Below, piece after piece: positions 34,495-44,900 of a stretch of DNA of 64,000 nt; within the stretch, counting starts at the first letter, position 1; every line of letters starts with the position of its first letter. This DNA is from Takakia lepidozioides (Eukaryota; Streptophyta; Takakiopsida; Takakiales; Takakiaceae): the NCBI GenBank assembly GCA_030704615.1, contig CM060731.1, positions 70,722,756 to 70,786,755 on the forward strand, given 5' to 3'. A model generated the notes under the pieces. The model was not told where the DNA came from and did no database searches. It worked only from the letters and a program-made list of their open reading frames with translations. Position numbers and translations under genes: made by a program.

Positions 34495-34640
34495 TGCATG
34501 CTATGTGGGCATGCACAAATGTTGGTGTGTTGGTGTGTGACAAATGCTCAAGGGGGTAGCACATGGGATGCTTGACACCGCCACTTGAGGAGGTTCCTAT
34601 CGGAGAATGGTTGTGTCCACGATGCCTTGGACAGAGGTAG
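34495..34640 (+). pseudogene. PHD finger at the integrase C terminus
   Basis: In frame 1 the protein reads CMLCGHAQMLVC. The rest of the finger is in the next frame: VCDKCSRG, stop, HMGCLTPPLEEVP, IGEWLCPRC. Together they give C-x2-C, C-x2-C, H-x2-C, W-x-C-x2-C, the Cys4-His-Cys3 order of a PHD finger. The frameshift is explained by an exact 8-bp tandem duplication, TTGGTGTG at 34522-34529 and 34530-34537. PHD fingers bind histone H3 tails. Here it would occupy the position that a chromodomain takes in chromoviruses, so a role in choosing insertion sites is likely but is inference. Confidence 0.8.
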
Positions 34641-34895
34641 TGGGCATGACAATGGTGAGGTGGACAAGTGACCCAAGGTCTAGCTAGTGGGGCTTCAATG
34701 CCATGGATACTCAACTGAAGCTCATGGATTGTATGAAGGCGACTAACGATGGGGCTACGTTTGTACCCGACCTCTTGATCTATCGACTTCAGGTGTTGGG
34801 ACTTGTGCGATTGAAGAACAAACGATGATCTTATTGGGGTGGATACTTGCAAGCTATCCGGTGTTAGAGGGACCTAATCACCAGCTAGGGGGATG
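34641..34895 (+). other. Element 3' untranslated region and polypurine tract
   Basis: No open frame is supported. A purine-rich tract AGGGGGATGA sits at about 34887-34896, directly before the first 87-bp repeat. It may be the polypurine tract that primes plus-strand synthesis, which would place the true 3' LTR start at about 34898. Confidence 0.4.
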
Positions 34896-34982
34896 ATTGT
34901 GGCGTGGCTTTCTAGGACTATATGCTAGGAAGTGTGGTTGGACAACGATGTATGTTGTGGCACGATGCTTAGGTGCACGACA
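34896..34982 (+). repeat. 87-bp direct repeat, left copy
   Basis: Begins attgtggcgtggctttctag and ends gcacgaca. It matches 35332-35418 with about one difference. The two copies bracket the right-hand 348-bp repeat. Confidence 0.85.
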
Positions 34983-34984
34983 GC

Positions 34985-35332
34985 TGTCATGGTTTTATTT
35001 GTGATTAGTTAGAAATAGTTATTTCTAACTAATTAGGACATTATACATTTATATTTGTATTTTGTTGGCATTGGGACTTCATTTGGTTCCATGTGCCAAG
35101 TGAGGTGGCGAACCTCACTTGGGACGTGGGGAGGTTATCTCCACGTGAGACGTAGGCAGGCTCGTCTTCTTCTAGTCGAGCCTCCCGAGGCCTCTCTTGC
35201 CGCCATAGCTCTAGTACTTGAGATGGAGAGTGGGCGAGGTCTGTATGGTGGAGTCCTTTAGTAAAGGTGCCATTGGCTTGACTTATATAACGTGATAGAG
35301 TGGTTTCTCCTCTTTTCACCATTTCCGTATCA
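34985..35332 (+). repeat. 3' LTR, or part of it (348 bp)
   Basis: Same ends and length as 25717-26064. It contains the same 22-bp hairpin (35008-35029) and a TATA-like TTATATAA at about 35283, where the left copy has TTATAGAA. Confidence 0.75.
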
Positions 35333-35418
35333 TTGTGGCGTGGCTTTCTAGGACTATATGCTAGGAAGTGTGGTTGGACAGCGATGTATGTTGTGGCACG
35401 ATGCTTAGGTGCACGACA
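35332..35418 (+). repeat. 87-bp direct repeat, right copy
   Basis: Ends GCACGACA at 35418, directly next to the interrupted gypsy coding sequence. There is no equivalent at the left end of the element, before or after the 5' repeat. Confidence 0.85.
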
Positions 35419-37735
35419 CCTTAGGTTTCAATAGACTATCATAATAATCTTTGCACCGTCGTTGAGTTACTTCAATACTTTGTAATGCTTGCCGCCGAAG
35501 TTCGTCCATCTTCACCAATTGCAAGAGCCTAGCCTTTACTGATTCACGATCTCCCAACCGTTCGTGCCACACAATGCGTAATGAGGGAATCTCCAACTGA
35601 ATAGACAATATCGTTTCCTGTCTATATACCAATTGAAAAGGTGTGAAACCTGTTGTGACCTAAACGCAAGACGATAGGCCCATAAAGCAGAAAATAATTT
35701 TGTATTCTAATCGCTCCCATGCCCAATATGGTCCAGTGGCGCTTGGGTGATATGGTGTTGTCTTTCGATGCTTGGTCATGTATTTATCTGTCAATTGCTC
35801 AATATTGGAATTCAGAAAGTGCGTACCCCTATCACTGACTGACCAACTCCTGAGGACATCCAAACCGCAATATGATATTCTCATAAAGAAATTGAGCTAC
35901 CACCTTGGCTGTATTAGTTCGTGTGGCCAAGGCTTCGGCCCATTTAGTCACATATTCGGTTGCCACTAGAATATAGTGCTTCATTCCTCAATGCAGCAGA
36001 TATTGGGCCCATAAAATTCGATACCCCACTTATCAGATGGTACTTTTGCTAGAATCGGAGTTAATGGCATTGAACTAAACTTCACTGGCTTCCCGACGTG
36101 TTGATATGCATCACACTTCCTCACATAAGCATATGCATCCTGAAATAAGATAGGCCACCGATAGCCAGCCAAGAGCACATTGCGCCCTGGCATCGCTTGC
36201 AAAATGTCCACCACATCAATCAGTGTGACAGCCCGGCCCTCCAGTACACGGGGTATTTCAGCCAAAGTCACACACTGTCGTAAATCTCCATCTTTTCCCA
36301 TTTTAAACAATGTGCTGCGTACTATGTTATAGGGTCGAGCATGCTCTGCCAAGCGACATTGGTCCTTCAAAGATGCTCATTCGGGATATATTTGCAAGGA
36401 TAAATAATTGAATATATATGTATATTCACTCGTAAGCACATCCACCACAAACAAGGCAGCATCCGGAAGGTTAGGGACAACACATATTTCTTGCGATAAT
36501 CAACTCATGAAATGATCAGCATTGACATGTTTCTTGCTAACCTTGAAATCATTTTAAAACTCTTGAAGTAGAATAACCAATCGAGCTATTTGCCCACGTA
36601 GCTGCAATTTATTCACCAAATACTTCAAAGCATCATGATCTACATGAAAAACAAAGGCGTAACCCAACTAATAATGGCGAAACTTATGTACTAAATAAAT
36701 CATTCCCAAAGCTTCCCGCTCAATATTACTATAATTAGTCTCCACCACTATCAATTGACGACTAGCAAAATAAATAGGATGATCAAAAGTTTTTTCATCT
36801 TTTTGACTTAAAACACAAAATTAGAAGCATCCACATACACCTGAATTTTTTTCTGCCAATCAAGGGGTACCAACATGGGTGCTCCTGTCAACCTGAATTT
36901 AAGGTCTTAAGAAAATCGAATATTGTCATTTGACCAAATAGCGTCTTGGTCCTGCCGCAATAACGTTGTCAAAGGGACGCGATCATAACATGCCGATGAA
37001 TTAATCTGCAATAGTACCCCACATGGCCCAGAAATGCTCTGACTTGGGTTATTGTAGTTGGTATTGGCAATTGCACAATAATCTCCACCTTAGTAGGATT
37101 AGTCGATATCACTATAATCGACACAATATGCCCCAATAATTTACCTTTGATAACCAAGAATTGGCTCTTTCCAGCAATTAGGGAACCCCATATTCACTGC
37201 ATTTCTCAAAACACATTTACAACATTTCTGCATGAGTACTCCGACTACTACAACCACAGAAGTCATCCAAGGATATTTTCATAAACAATCGTAAGTAGTC
37301 TTGGAATGCAACCCTCATTACCCGTTGGAAAGTGGTTGTAGCAAAAGTTCCCCAATCAATAGTAAAGGTGGTCTTGGGTGTATGCTCTTTCGCAATTGAT
37401 ATTTGATTGTACCCAAAGATTCCATCCAAGAACGAATAGCGTTCATGACCGGACGTCCAATATGCAATGGAAGGGTAATGGAAAATACTCATTTTTATTG
37501 ACTGCATTTAATTTTTGAAAGTCTTGGCAAATTCTTATTTTTCCATTCTTCTTAGGAACCATCACTATAGGAGACAGCCAGTCACTATGGGGCACCGGAT
37601 AAATAAACCCTATCTTCAACAACTTATCCAACTCCTCCTCGAGTATTTGGTATTCAACTGGTATTTGGTATTGACGTTGTCGCACATGTACGGCACCATC
37701 CTCCCAGATAATGCGGTGTTCGCAAATTGTTGAAT
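35419..37735 (-). mobile_element. Minus-strand Ty3/gypsy element, 5' polymerase part (interrupted host element)
   Basis: Read from 37735 down. RT start: QYQIPVEYQILEEELDKLLK and WLSPIVMVPKKNGKIRICQD. Then YSFLDGIFGYNQISIAKEHT and active-site text MKISLDDFCG (37217-37507). KLLGHIVS and TTITQVRAFLGHVGYYCRL (36969-37157). RNase H with DHDALKYLVNKLQLRGQIAR (36540-36680). Integrase zinc-binding part with YVRKCDAYQHVGKPVKFSS (35981-36370). Catalytic part with SVSDRGTHFLNSNIEQLTDK (35660-35884). QRRCKDYYDSLLKPK ends at the insertion. The frame shifts several times. It continues at 25430-25716 beyond the inserted element. Confidence 0.85.
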
Positions 37736-37759
37736 GAACTCCCTGAATCTGGAAAAGTC

Positions 37760-38820
37760 TTCACTCAAATTCTATCAAAGACTGAGGTAAATTCGATATT
37801 GCAGGTGCCCACTTTTACTAACGTCGGTGCAAAAATGGCAAATCAGTATTTCAATGAAATTGGCAAACAGGTTAGGCCCAGTGAAATTTTGGAGATCTGT
37901 GATAGGAAGGGGTCACCCAGGCAGGTTACAGTGCCATCTACAAGAAGTTTAAAGGTGCTGTAAAAGTTGCGGCCAAAGGGATGAGAGTAGGATGTCTGCC
38001 CAATCCACATCAAGTGTCAAAATTGCGCAAGGAATTGAATTCAAAGCTATAGGACTTTGTAGGTGAATACTACCACTTGAACAACAGCCTTGAAGTTCCT
38101 AAAAAAGTCAAGAACGGTGAAAAGAAGGAGGTCACTCGTGTGACACTATCAAAACACAATTCTTTTTTCGATGATGTGGAGTAGGTGCAGCGTACCATGG
38201 TTGAATTGTATGAGATCACACTTGCTGCTAAGTTTCCTACACTCTGCACCTATAAATTTTGTTTTTTTAATCTTCAATTTTGTATATTCTTAGTATTGAT
38301 TGCTTGGATTTTGATTTTACAGAATTGAAGAGGAGCCTGCTACTGTTTGTCTTAAAGCTTAATGAGGCAGAGATCATTCATGCCTAAAAGTTGGAAAGAG
38401 TGAGTATTACACTCATGAACCATGCATTAGACCCATCCGTCACTCATGATAGTGAAAAATATTTCAGTGTGCAAAGCTAGAGGGAGATTTGGCCTGTAGC
38501 TTGTTTTCAAGTGGCAAAGGAGAACACAGAGGTTCTAAATTGGGTGTTCCAACAAACCAAGCTTCATTCGCTAATTCAAGCCCAGGAAGATGGGCAACTT
38601 CTTCACATTCCAGGTTTTGGTGATTACAAGGTGGAGTGGCATATGGCAGCTGACATGAAGACAATAAAGGCAATGTTCGGTTTGAAGGGAGGTGCAAATA
38701 GTTTGCATTTTTGCATTTATGCATGTAGGAGAGAGTTAAATCTGTACATGGGACCATGAAAGACACTGCTGCTGCAATTATGTCTAGGCAAAATGTTTTT
38801 CTTGAAAAAATCTAGAATTT
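37760..38820 (+). pseudogene. Decayed repeat protein, unrecognised
   Basis: Plus-strand coding traces: FTNVGAKMANQYFNEIGKQV (37727-37963), YSAIYKKFKGAVKVAAKGMR, stop at about 38050, VTLSKHNSFFDDVE, stop, MVELYEITLAAKFPTL. After AT-rich sequence come KENTEVLNWVFQQTKLHSLI and VEWHMAADMKTIKAMFGLKG (38511-38759). The W-H-x-A-x-D-x-K-x-I and G-L-x-G-A-N-S pattern followed by C-x-Y-A-C recalls a domain found in many repeat-encoded plant and animal proteins, but I cannot name it. Stops show it is not functional. Confidence 0.4.
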
Positions 38821-39582
38821 CAGTACAGTAGTAAAATATATAACTAATGCTTAGTAACTTGTTTGTCTTATCACCAATTCTTAACTATATAGTGATAAAA
38901 CAATCAAAAGTGTCACCAATGAAAACAATAGTCAGACCTCACTTGTAGGAAAACCCATTATGTGTTATAGTGTGGTTATGCTAGCCCCTCTCTTTGTGAG
39001 ATCATACGTCTCACTGTCTCACTGCAAAGACTTTGGATGAGCCTTTAAATGGGAAAAACACCATAGTAAAACAGGAATCTCCTTTGGGAACACTTACTGA
39101 CAAAAGAGGGATCAGATTGCAACTGAATACAACTATGGAAGAGAAATATGTGCATGGTTTTCATAAGATTCTACAACGTTATGATACAAGACAATTTCAT
39201 GGATGAATATGTAGCACTGATGAAATCTTGTCATGATCAGTTAATTAGTTTTGCCAACCACGTTTCGCCGAGGGTATATGCTTTACCTTTGGCTATTCTA
39301 CGAGGTTTAATGTATAATCAGCCAATTTGGTTGATTGAGCAAATCTAGGTCACCAAAGAGAATTCCGACTGTAAAACCACCACAAACCGAACTTAACTTC
39401 TAGTTTGAGTTGATTGTTTGGTAATGAGTGCAGTCCATAATACTTGATTTGAGGGTGAACAATTACTAGAGAAAAGATATAAGGGCCACTTTAGACTATG
39501 GTCCAAGACAAAGATCAACTCAAAATGCAATGACTCTATTGGACGAGGGCATTTTCTTGGTCATATTGGCTTTATACTACAC
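38821..39582. other. No gene recognised
   Basis: AT-rich sequence with only short frames. Confidence 0.4.
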
Positions 39583-39828
39583 ACCAAGACCAAGACACTT
39601 AGGAATGACATGGCAACTAAGTGATGTTGACTATGGCGGGAGATTCTTGGTCTAGGGACCAAGAAAGGAACCCATGTAGTTTGGAGGACCAATTCTTGGA
39701 CCATGGACCAAGTATGGAAACATTTGAATGATCCGTGACCGTCCGTCAGTTTCAATCTTGAATGTCGAGTGGCAAAGATCAACGTGATGGAAGCTGATAC
39801 ACCTCCTTGTAAGTGTCTTGGTCTTGGT
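39583..39828. mobile_element. Stem-loop element, possibly a MITE
   Basis: ACCAAGACCAAGACACTTA at 39583-39601 is the exact reverse complement of 39810-39828. The 246-bp unit also has several internal cttggtc/gaccaag words. It could be a small non-autonomous transposon. Confidence 0.5.
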
Positions 39829-39989
39829 CCCAAAGCCTTTACACACACCCACTTTGGTCCTTAAGATATTAATATTTTAATATGCATCTAGGGACCAATA
39901 TTTGAACCAATTTGAAGCAAATTTCTTGGTCTTGGTTCCTAGTCTAAAGAGGCATGAGACATTTGACTAACTACAACAATTGGGGATAT

Positions 39990-41370
39990 TTGGTTATATG
40001 GAACAAGTTAGATATATAAAGAACTTGTGTGTTATAAGCGCTATATATGCAGGAGGTGTGCTCCTGATGTCTAGGAGAAAGAGAGAAAGAGAGTGTACTT
40101 GAAAGAGAATAGTTTCTGAATACTCTAATGCACAGTTAAGAAAGTATGACATTTATATATGCAATTAAATCATGTCATACTTGATTAGGTTCCCTGGGCA
40201 CTCCCAATGGAAACAAAATGTGAGAGGGTGGAGGCCGGCTCTGTACATATTCCTTAAGAAAGAGATTGATTGTATGGATCATCGATATACAAATTTTGTC
40301 AGATGAAAGAGGACTATGGTATGTAGTGGAAGGCACAACACCCAAGCCTGTGGTTATATGGGATAGTAGGGAAGGGCCAAGAGTGCAATCTTGGAAATGT
40401 TAAGTAGTGATCATCTGCATCTCTCGCAGGAACTACTACATCTCATGAAGCATAGGAGCAATTTGCTGCCACATTTCATGCCAAAAGTGTAGGTTATAAA
40501 TTTCTATGCTCAGAGGATGTTAGAGGGTGATACTGTAGGACAGCATGTTATTAAATTTCATTCAAAGCGATTGGTATCAATTGGTACAACCTTACAAAAA
40601 TTAGATGCAGCTGCAGGTATTAACTACCCTAAATGAGTTATATAAAGGTCTTATACAATTACTGCATTGCAATGCTAATCTTCCACTTCTTATGGAAGAG
40701 GCAATGTAAAAATATAGTAAAAAAACTACACACCCACAAGCTATTGCGTCGTCATATGTCAACAAATCCATAGAAAAGTGTTGGACAAGGAAAATCTACC
40801 AATTCAAAAGTAGGGAAGTGCCACTTTTGTGGTAATGTTGGACATTTGACCATGACTGATGGAAGCAAATAGTTCTTGAAAAGAAAGAGGAAGACACAAA
40901 GACTGAAGCAAATGTTGAGAAGGCTGAAAAAGAAGATAATAATTTCAAATTTCGAAGTTTCAAGGAGATTTTCAAGTGAATACTCTTTTGGACATGGACC
41001 ACAAGAAGGAGCTTCGTCAGTAGGAATCTGACATCAAAGATTATTGAAATAACTAGTTAAGGGGGAGTGAAGAAATATAAAACCTCAAGATTTAGTAACT
41101 TTCGAAGTGAGTGTGAATATTCACTACAAATAAGCTACTAAGAGGTTGCAGTGGCAGACGATAACTAAGTGCTTATGTGGAGGTTACATGCAACTGTTAT
41201 ATGAAACAAGTCCTATATATAAAGAACTTGTACTATAAGCACTCTATATATCTGGGGAGGTGTGCTCCACATGTGGAAGTCAGACAGTGTTTGTGGGACA
41301 GAGAAGAGTTTCTGAATACTCTCACAATGTGCAGTTAATAAAGTATGACATGTATATATTTGTTTTACTG
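39990..41370 (+). mobile_element. Decayed copia-like LTR element with gag zinc knuckle
   Basis: Related sequences occur at about 40010-40170 and 41210-41365 (tataaagaacttg, ctatatat, aggtgtgctcc, tttctgaatactct, gcagttaa-aaagtatgacat). They look like diverged LTR copies. Between them is KVGKCHFCGNVGHL (about 40808-40850), a CCHC gag knuckle whose last Cys is lost. A copia-type polypurine tract, TTAAGGGGGAG, lies at about 41057. No polymerase is seen, so the element is deleted or non-autonomous. Confidence 0.55.
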
Positions 41371-41757
41371 TGTTGGCCCGAGAAGATCAAAGAGCAGCAG
41401 AAGTCTGCATTGCAAGGATGGACAGTGTAGAAACCTCTATTGACCTTACCAGGTGTTTATGGAATCCACCGATATAAAATTCCTAGCACACAAGCCTGCC
41501 GCCATCCTCACTCAAACCCTATAGCTGCAAAAACATTTTTCATCTTTTGTCCTTTCTTTGACAGGCCAAAAAACATACCTGTATAGTGCAGCAGGGGTGC
41601 GCGGTTCTCCGCTCTGCACCATAAGGCACTTGGGAGTAGGAAGGTCAGTCAACCTGCAGCCTTGCATGCTTCGGGGCCATTACGCATAGGCCATAATGGT
41701 GTCTGGCTGGTGCTGCAGATACAACCATACAACAGGTCCAGTCCTTCGAGAGGGCAA

Positions 41758-41925
41758 CTTACCCCATATTAAGGAGGGTGATGAGCCAGGCAACAGGAGC
41801 TACAAATGAAAGGTTGTTAACTGCGCCACTTAAGGTAATGAATTCAGCACAAGCCGAGGCCAAACCAACCACACCGGTTGTTAAAGCCATTGCTAGAAGG
41901 AAGTAGCTCTGGGTAGTGAAGCCAG
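41758..41925 (-). CDS. Possible exon of a small membrane protein
   Basis: On the minus strand, SYFLLAMALTTGVVGLASA and VAPVAWLITLLNMG form two hydrophobic segments. The exon ends at a canonical donor, GGG|GTAAGT-like (complement of 41756-41762). The spacing of GVVG-AS and AWLITLL-MG faintly recalls AWPM-19-like plant membrane proteins, but I could not find the neighbouring exons. It may be a chance frame. Confidence 0.25.
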
Positions 41926-41959
41926 CTGTAGAGGTAGTACCCTCCCCCAATCAGTAGTA

Positions 41960-44900
41960 AGGTCAATACGGCATGTGTGCAGCAAATGACCCCTGGATAG
42001 TTCCTTGCAGGTCCATAAGATGCATGCAGAGTACATTCGATCCTTGAAACATCCTAACTTTTCCTCCACATAGTCCTCCCCAGTTTAGGAGCACCAGTAC
42101 GATTTAAAAAGAATGAGCATTAATAGGGGGAATTTGACAATAAAGCTGCAAACATGTAAGATTAAATTGGCTGATCAGAAAATTGACCAGGTTGAGCTAC
42201 CTACCATGGTCTCCCACAGGACAAGGAGAAGAAGGAGGACTACATTCACTTCAAGTCAAAAGAGAAATATACTCACACCAAAATAACCTAGTTCTGCTCA
42301 GAGTCCAATAAACATACGTCTCCAAAAAGGTTGCAGGCAACAGCAATAAGAACAAGAACAATTTCCCCTCTACTCTCTCATCAATTCACAATATGATTAC
42401 TGAACCCCAATGGACATTACAAATCACATACACATTACAGACCACCAAAGATTTAAATACACCCACTGCAGTGTTGCAAACAGATAGACTGTACATCACC
42501 TGCGACAGGCTGTGCATGACAACTTACATTGGGCACAAAGGGCGCTACCTCAAGGTAATGAGAACCCTGCTGTGGAAGTCAGCTCGTGTAATAACGCTGG
42601 CAATATGATAGCCAGAGTTCTCTGCATTCCTAGTCTTGGTGGCAGATTTTTCAATAATGTAATCACCTATCTCAACAGTTGCCATGTATTAAAGATTGTT
42701 TTTTCTGCCTGCACCTTTGTTGCGTACTTCTTTTAAAGCCTGGATGGAGGTAGATTCAACTGGAGTAGGAGTCCCCTTCCTCAGCTTCATCACTTTAAGC
42801 GAAGTGCTGGGGCAGCACTACTCCATTAAAGCCTTCTCTTAACACCACTCCTTTTTTGGAAATGTACAGCTTCATATTATCTGCACACACAATGAAGAGA
42901 CTTGCCTCCCTTTTTATCAAAATCTTTTGATTTGTAAGAGAGGTGCACACTAAAAATTACAATCATCCATGCAACAGACTCAAAGGCCCATATACAATTA
43001 TGTATATCAAGAATGGGCCTCTTTCACTGATAGTGATCCAAATTATTCTTAAAATACCTACCTTGACCAGTGATAAAAAGTGTGCTACTGAGGGTTGAGC
43101 TGTACTCTGGCTAGTCCCCAACACAAGTCTGACATTGAGCAGCAGTAGCCTAGTGGTCTTCAATTCATGTTTGAATACAACTGTGGGTGTGTGTGCATGT
43201 CTGTGTCTGTCGGAAAGGGAGAAAATCCCACTGTATCCACACATGGAGGGAACTCACCACTAATGACACCATCCTCCTTTGGCAAACCAGTGGCAAAGTG
43301 GACATGATTGCATTATTTGGCTCAATCCGTGCTCCAGATAGAATACATGTCTCTCTCATATGTGACATGCACACACACTTCCCTCCAACAGCAAATCAAT
43401 GATGTAGCATCTCACCGATGTCCCACATATCATTTGTAAATCAACATCAGCCACCGTCTGCACGAATACAGCATCCATTTGTGAGCTGCAAGCACCTATA
43501 GGCACTAGCTGGGAGGCAGAGACACGCAGAACACATGAAAAAACACAATTACTGTGATACTATGTCGTTGATTGCTCTAATGAACAGCTGCCCAGCCTCC
43601 TCTACCAATCCAAATCTTTGTTTGCCATTTGTGGCAAGAACCTGCCACCCCTACTCACATATCAGTACACCATTTCACCGCATGGCCATCTTCTTCACCC
43701 CCTACTCATCTGCAACCAAAAGGTATTGTAATTGTACGTTTTAGAAGATGGTTTCATATTAGTGCTGCCTTCATCAGGTTGAGACTTGGGCCTTCTACCT
43801 GAGAGGCCACCCTTCTCCCTTGTGCTCCCTCTGTCCATCAGTAGAACCAAGTCCAACGTCCCTCTTCTTGGAGCAGCATCAGCACTCACAGGCCTTTCTG
43901 TACCTGATGGTGAAACTGAGTGCCCGAAACTCATGCCCTCTCCATCAATCTCCCCCATGACCCTTTTCTTCATTTCAATCAAGTAGATCTTCACCATCAT
44001 GGTTATGTCCTTACAGCCCTCCCACTGAGGGACCACTTGCATGAGTGCCGTCATCTCTGAGTGTAATTCATCCAATTTCAACTGCAGCAGGTTAAGTCGC
44101 GTGAGCACACAAACATATTAGAGACTCAAAGAGGACCAAGACTCAGCCTGTGGACATGTACTCAGCACTTGGTAGTTTGTTTGCTCACTGGCAAGGGGAG
44201 GCTTAGAAAAATGCATCTGCCTAACTTCCTCTCATGTGTTGACATTGCCTGGCAGCCCCTGGCAACTTGTTTCCCAGGCTGCAGTTTCCATCTTTTTCAA
44301 ATGCACGGTTCTTTTTCTTTCCGAAGAAAGTAGAGCTGCTTTCTTGTGTTACTGCCAAAGTTGCCGTGATCAATTCAACTGATGAGTGGCAGATGCCTTC
44401 TACACTTGGTCATCTCCCAGAGGCTCCGCAATTGGTGCATCTACACTTACAACAGGGTCGGGACGGATAAAGAAATAAAGAAACTTCCACAGGAAGCTCA
44501 AAGAGCTTATGGGACCAAAAAAAGCATCAAGAGATTCTCCAAGTTAGGGATAGAGACAGAGGCACACTCATTCTCTACCCCATATACCAGAGACAACCCA
44601 GCGCCAAGCGCAACTCAAACAGAGACTGACAAAAAAAGAAATGGCTCTTGAGAGAAATGGAAGTATGGGTGAAGAAGAGAGATATCTGCTTGTAAAAATA
44701 CCCTCTTGGAATTGGACACAATCGGCATTTCAATCTGGCCAACTTCTTGGACAAATTTTCCAACAAAAAGGGTGGTTGCATTCTGAGTGGATCAGAAGGG
44801 GCAAGTATTTTGCAGAACATCTGCCCCCCATCCACAGTAGAGAAGATTCAGCGTCTTTCTTTAGCAAGCTATTGTGCGCACTGGCAAATGGCTGTTAGTT

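Larger units (their letters stand above)
25717..35418 (+). mobile_element. Ty3/gypsy LTR retrotransposon carrying a DNA methyltransferase and PHD finger
   Basis: The whole insertion lies inside a minus-strand gypsy element. Direct repeats of 348 bp mark the ends (25717-26064 and 34985-35332). The order on the plus strand is long leader, gag, aspartic protease, cytosine-5 methyltransferase, reverse transcriptase, RNase H, integrase, PHD finger. Reading frames: gag and protease in frame 2; most of the polymerase in frame 1, with frame-3 stretches at about 30396-30750 and 32225-32835. At least seven in-frame stops and several frameshifts are present, so this copy cannot move by itself. No clear 5-bp target duplication or primer-binding site was found. 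Cytosine methyltransferases captured by LTR retrotransposons have been reported in dinoflagellates and the charophyte Klebsormidium (from memory). Confidence 0.88.
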
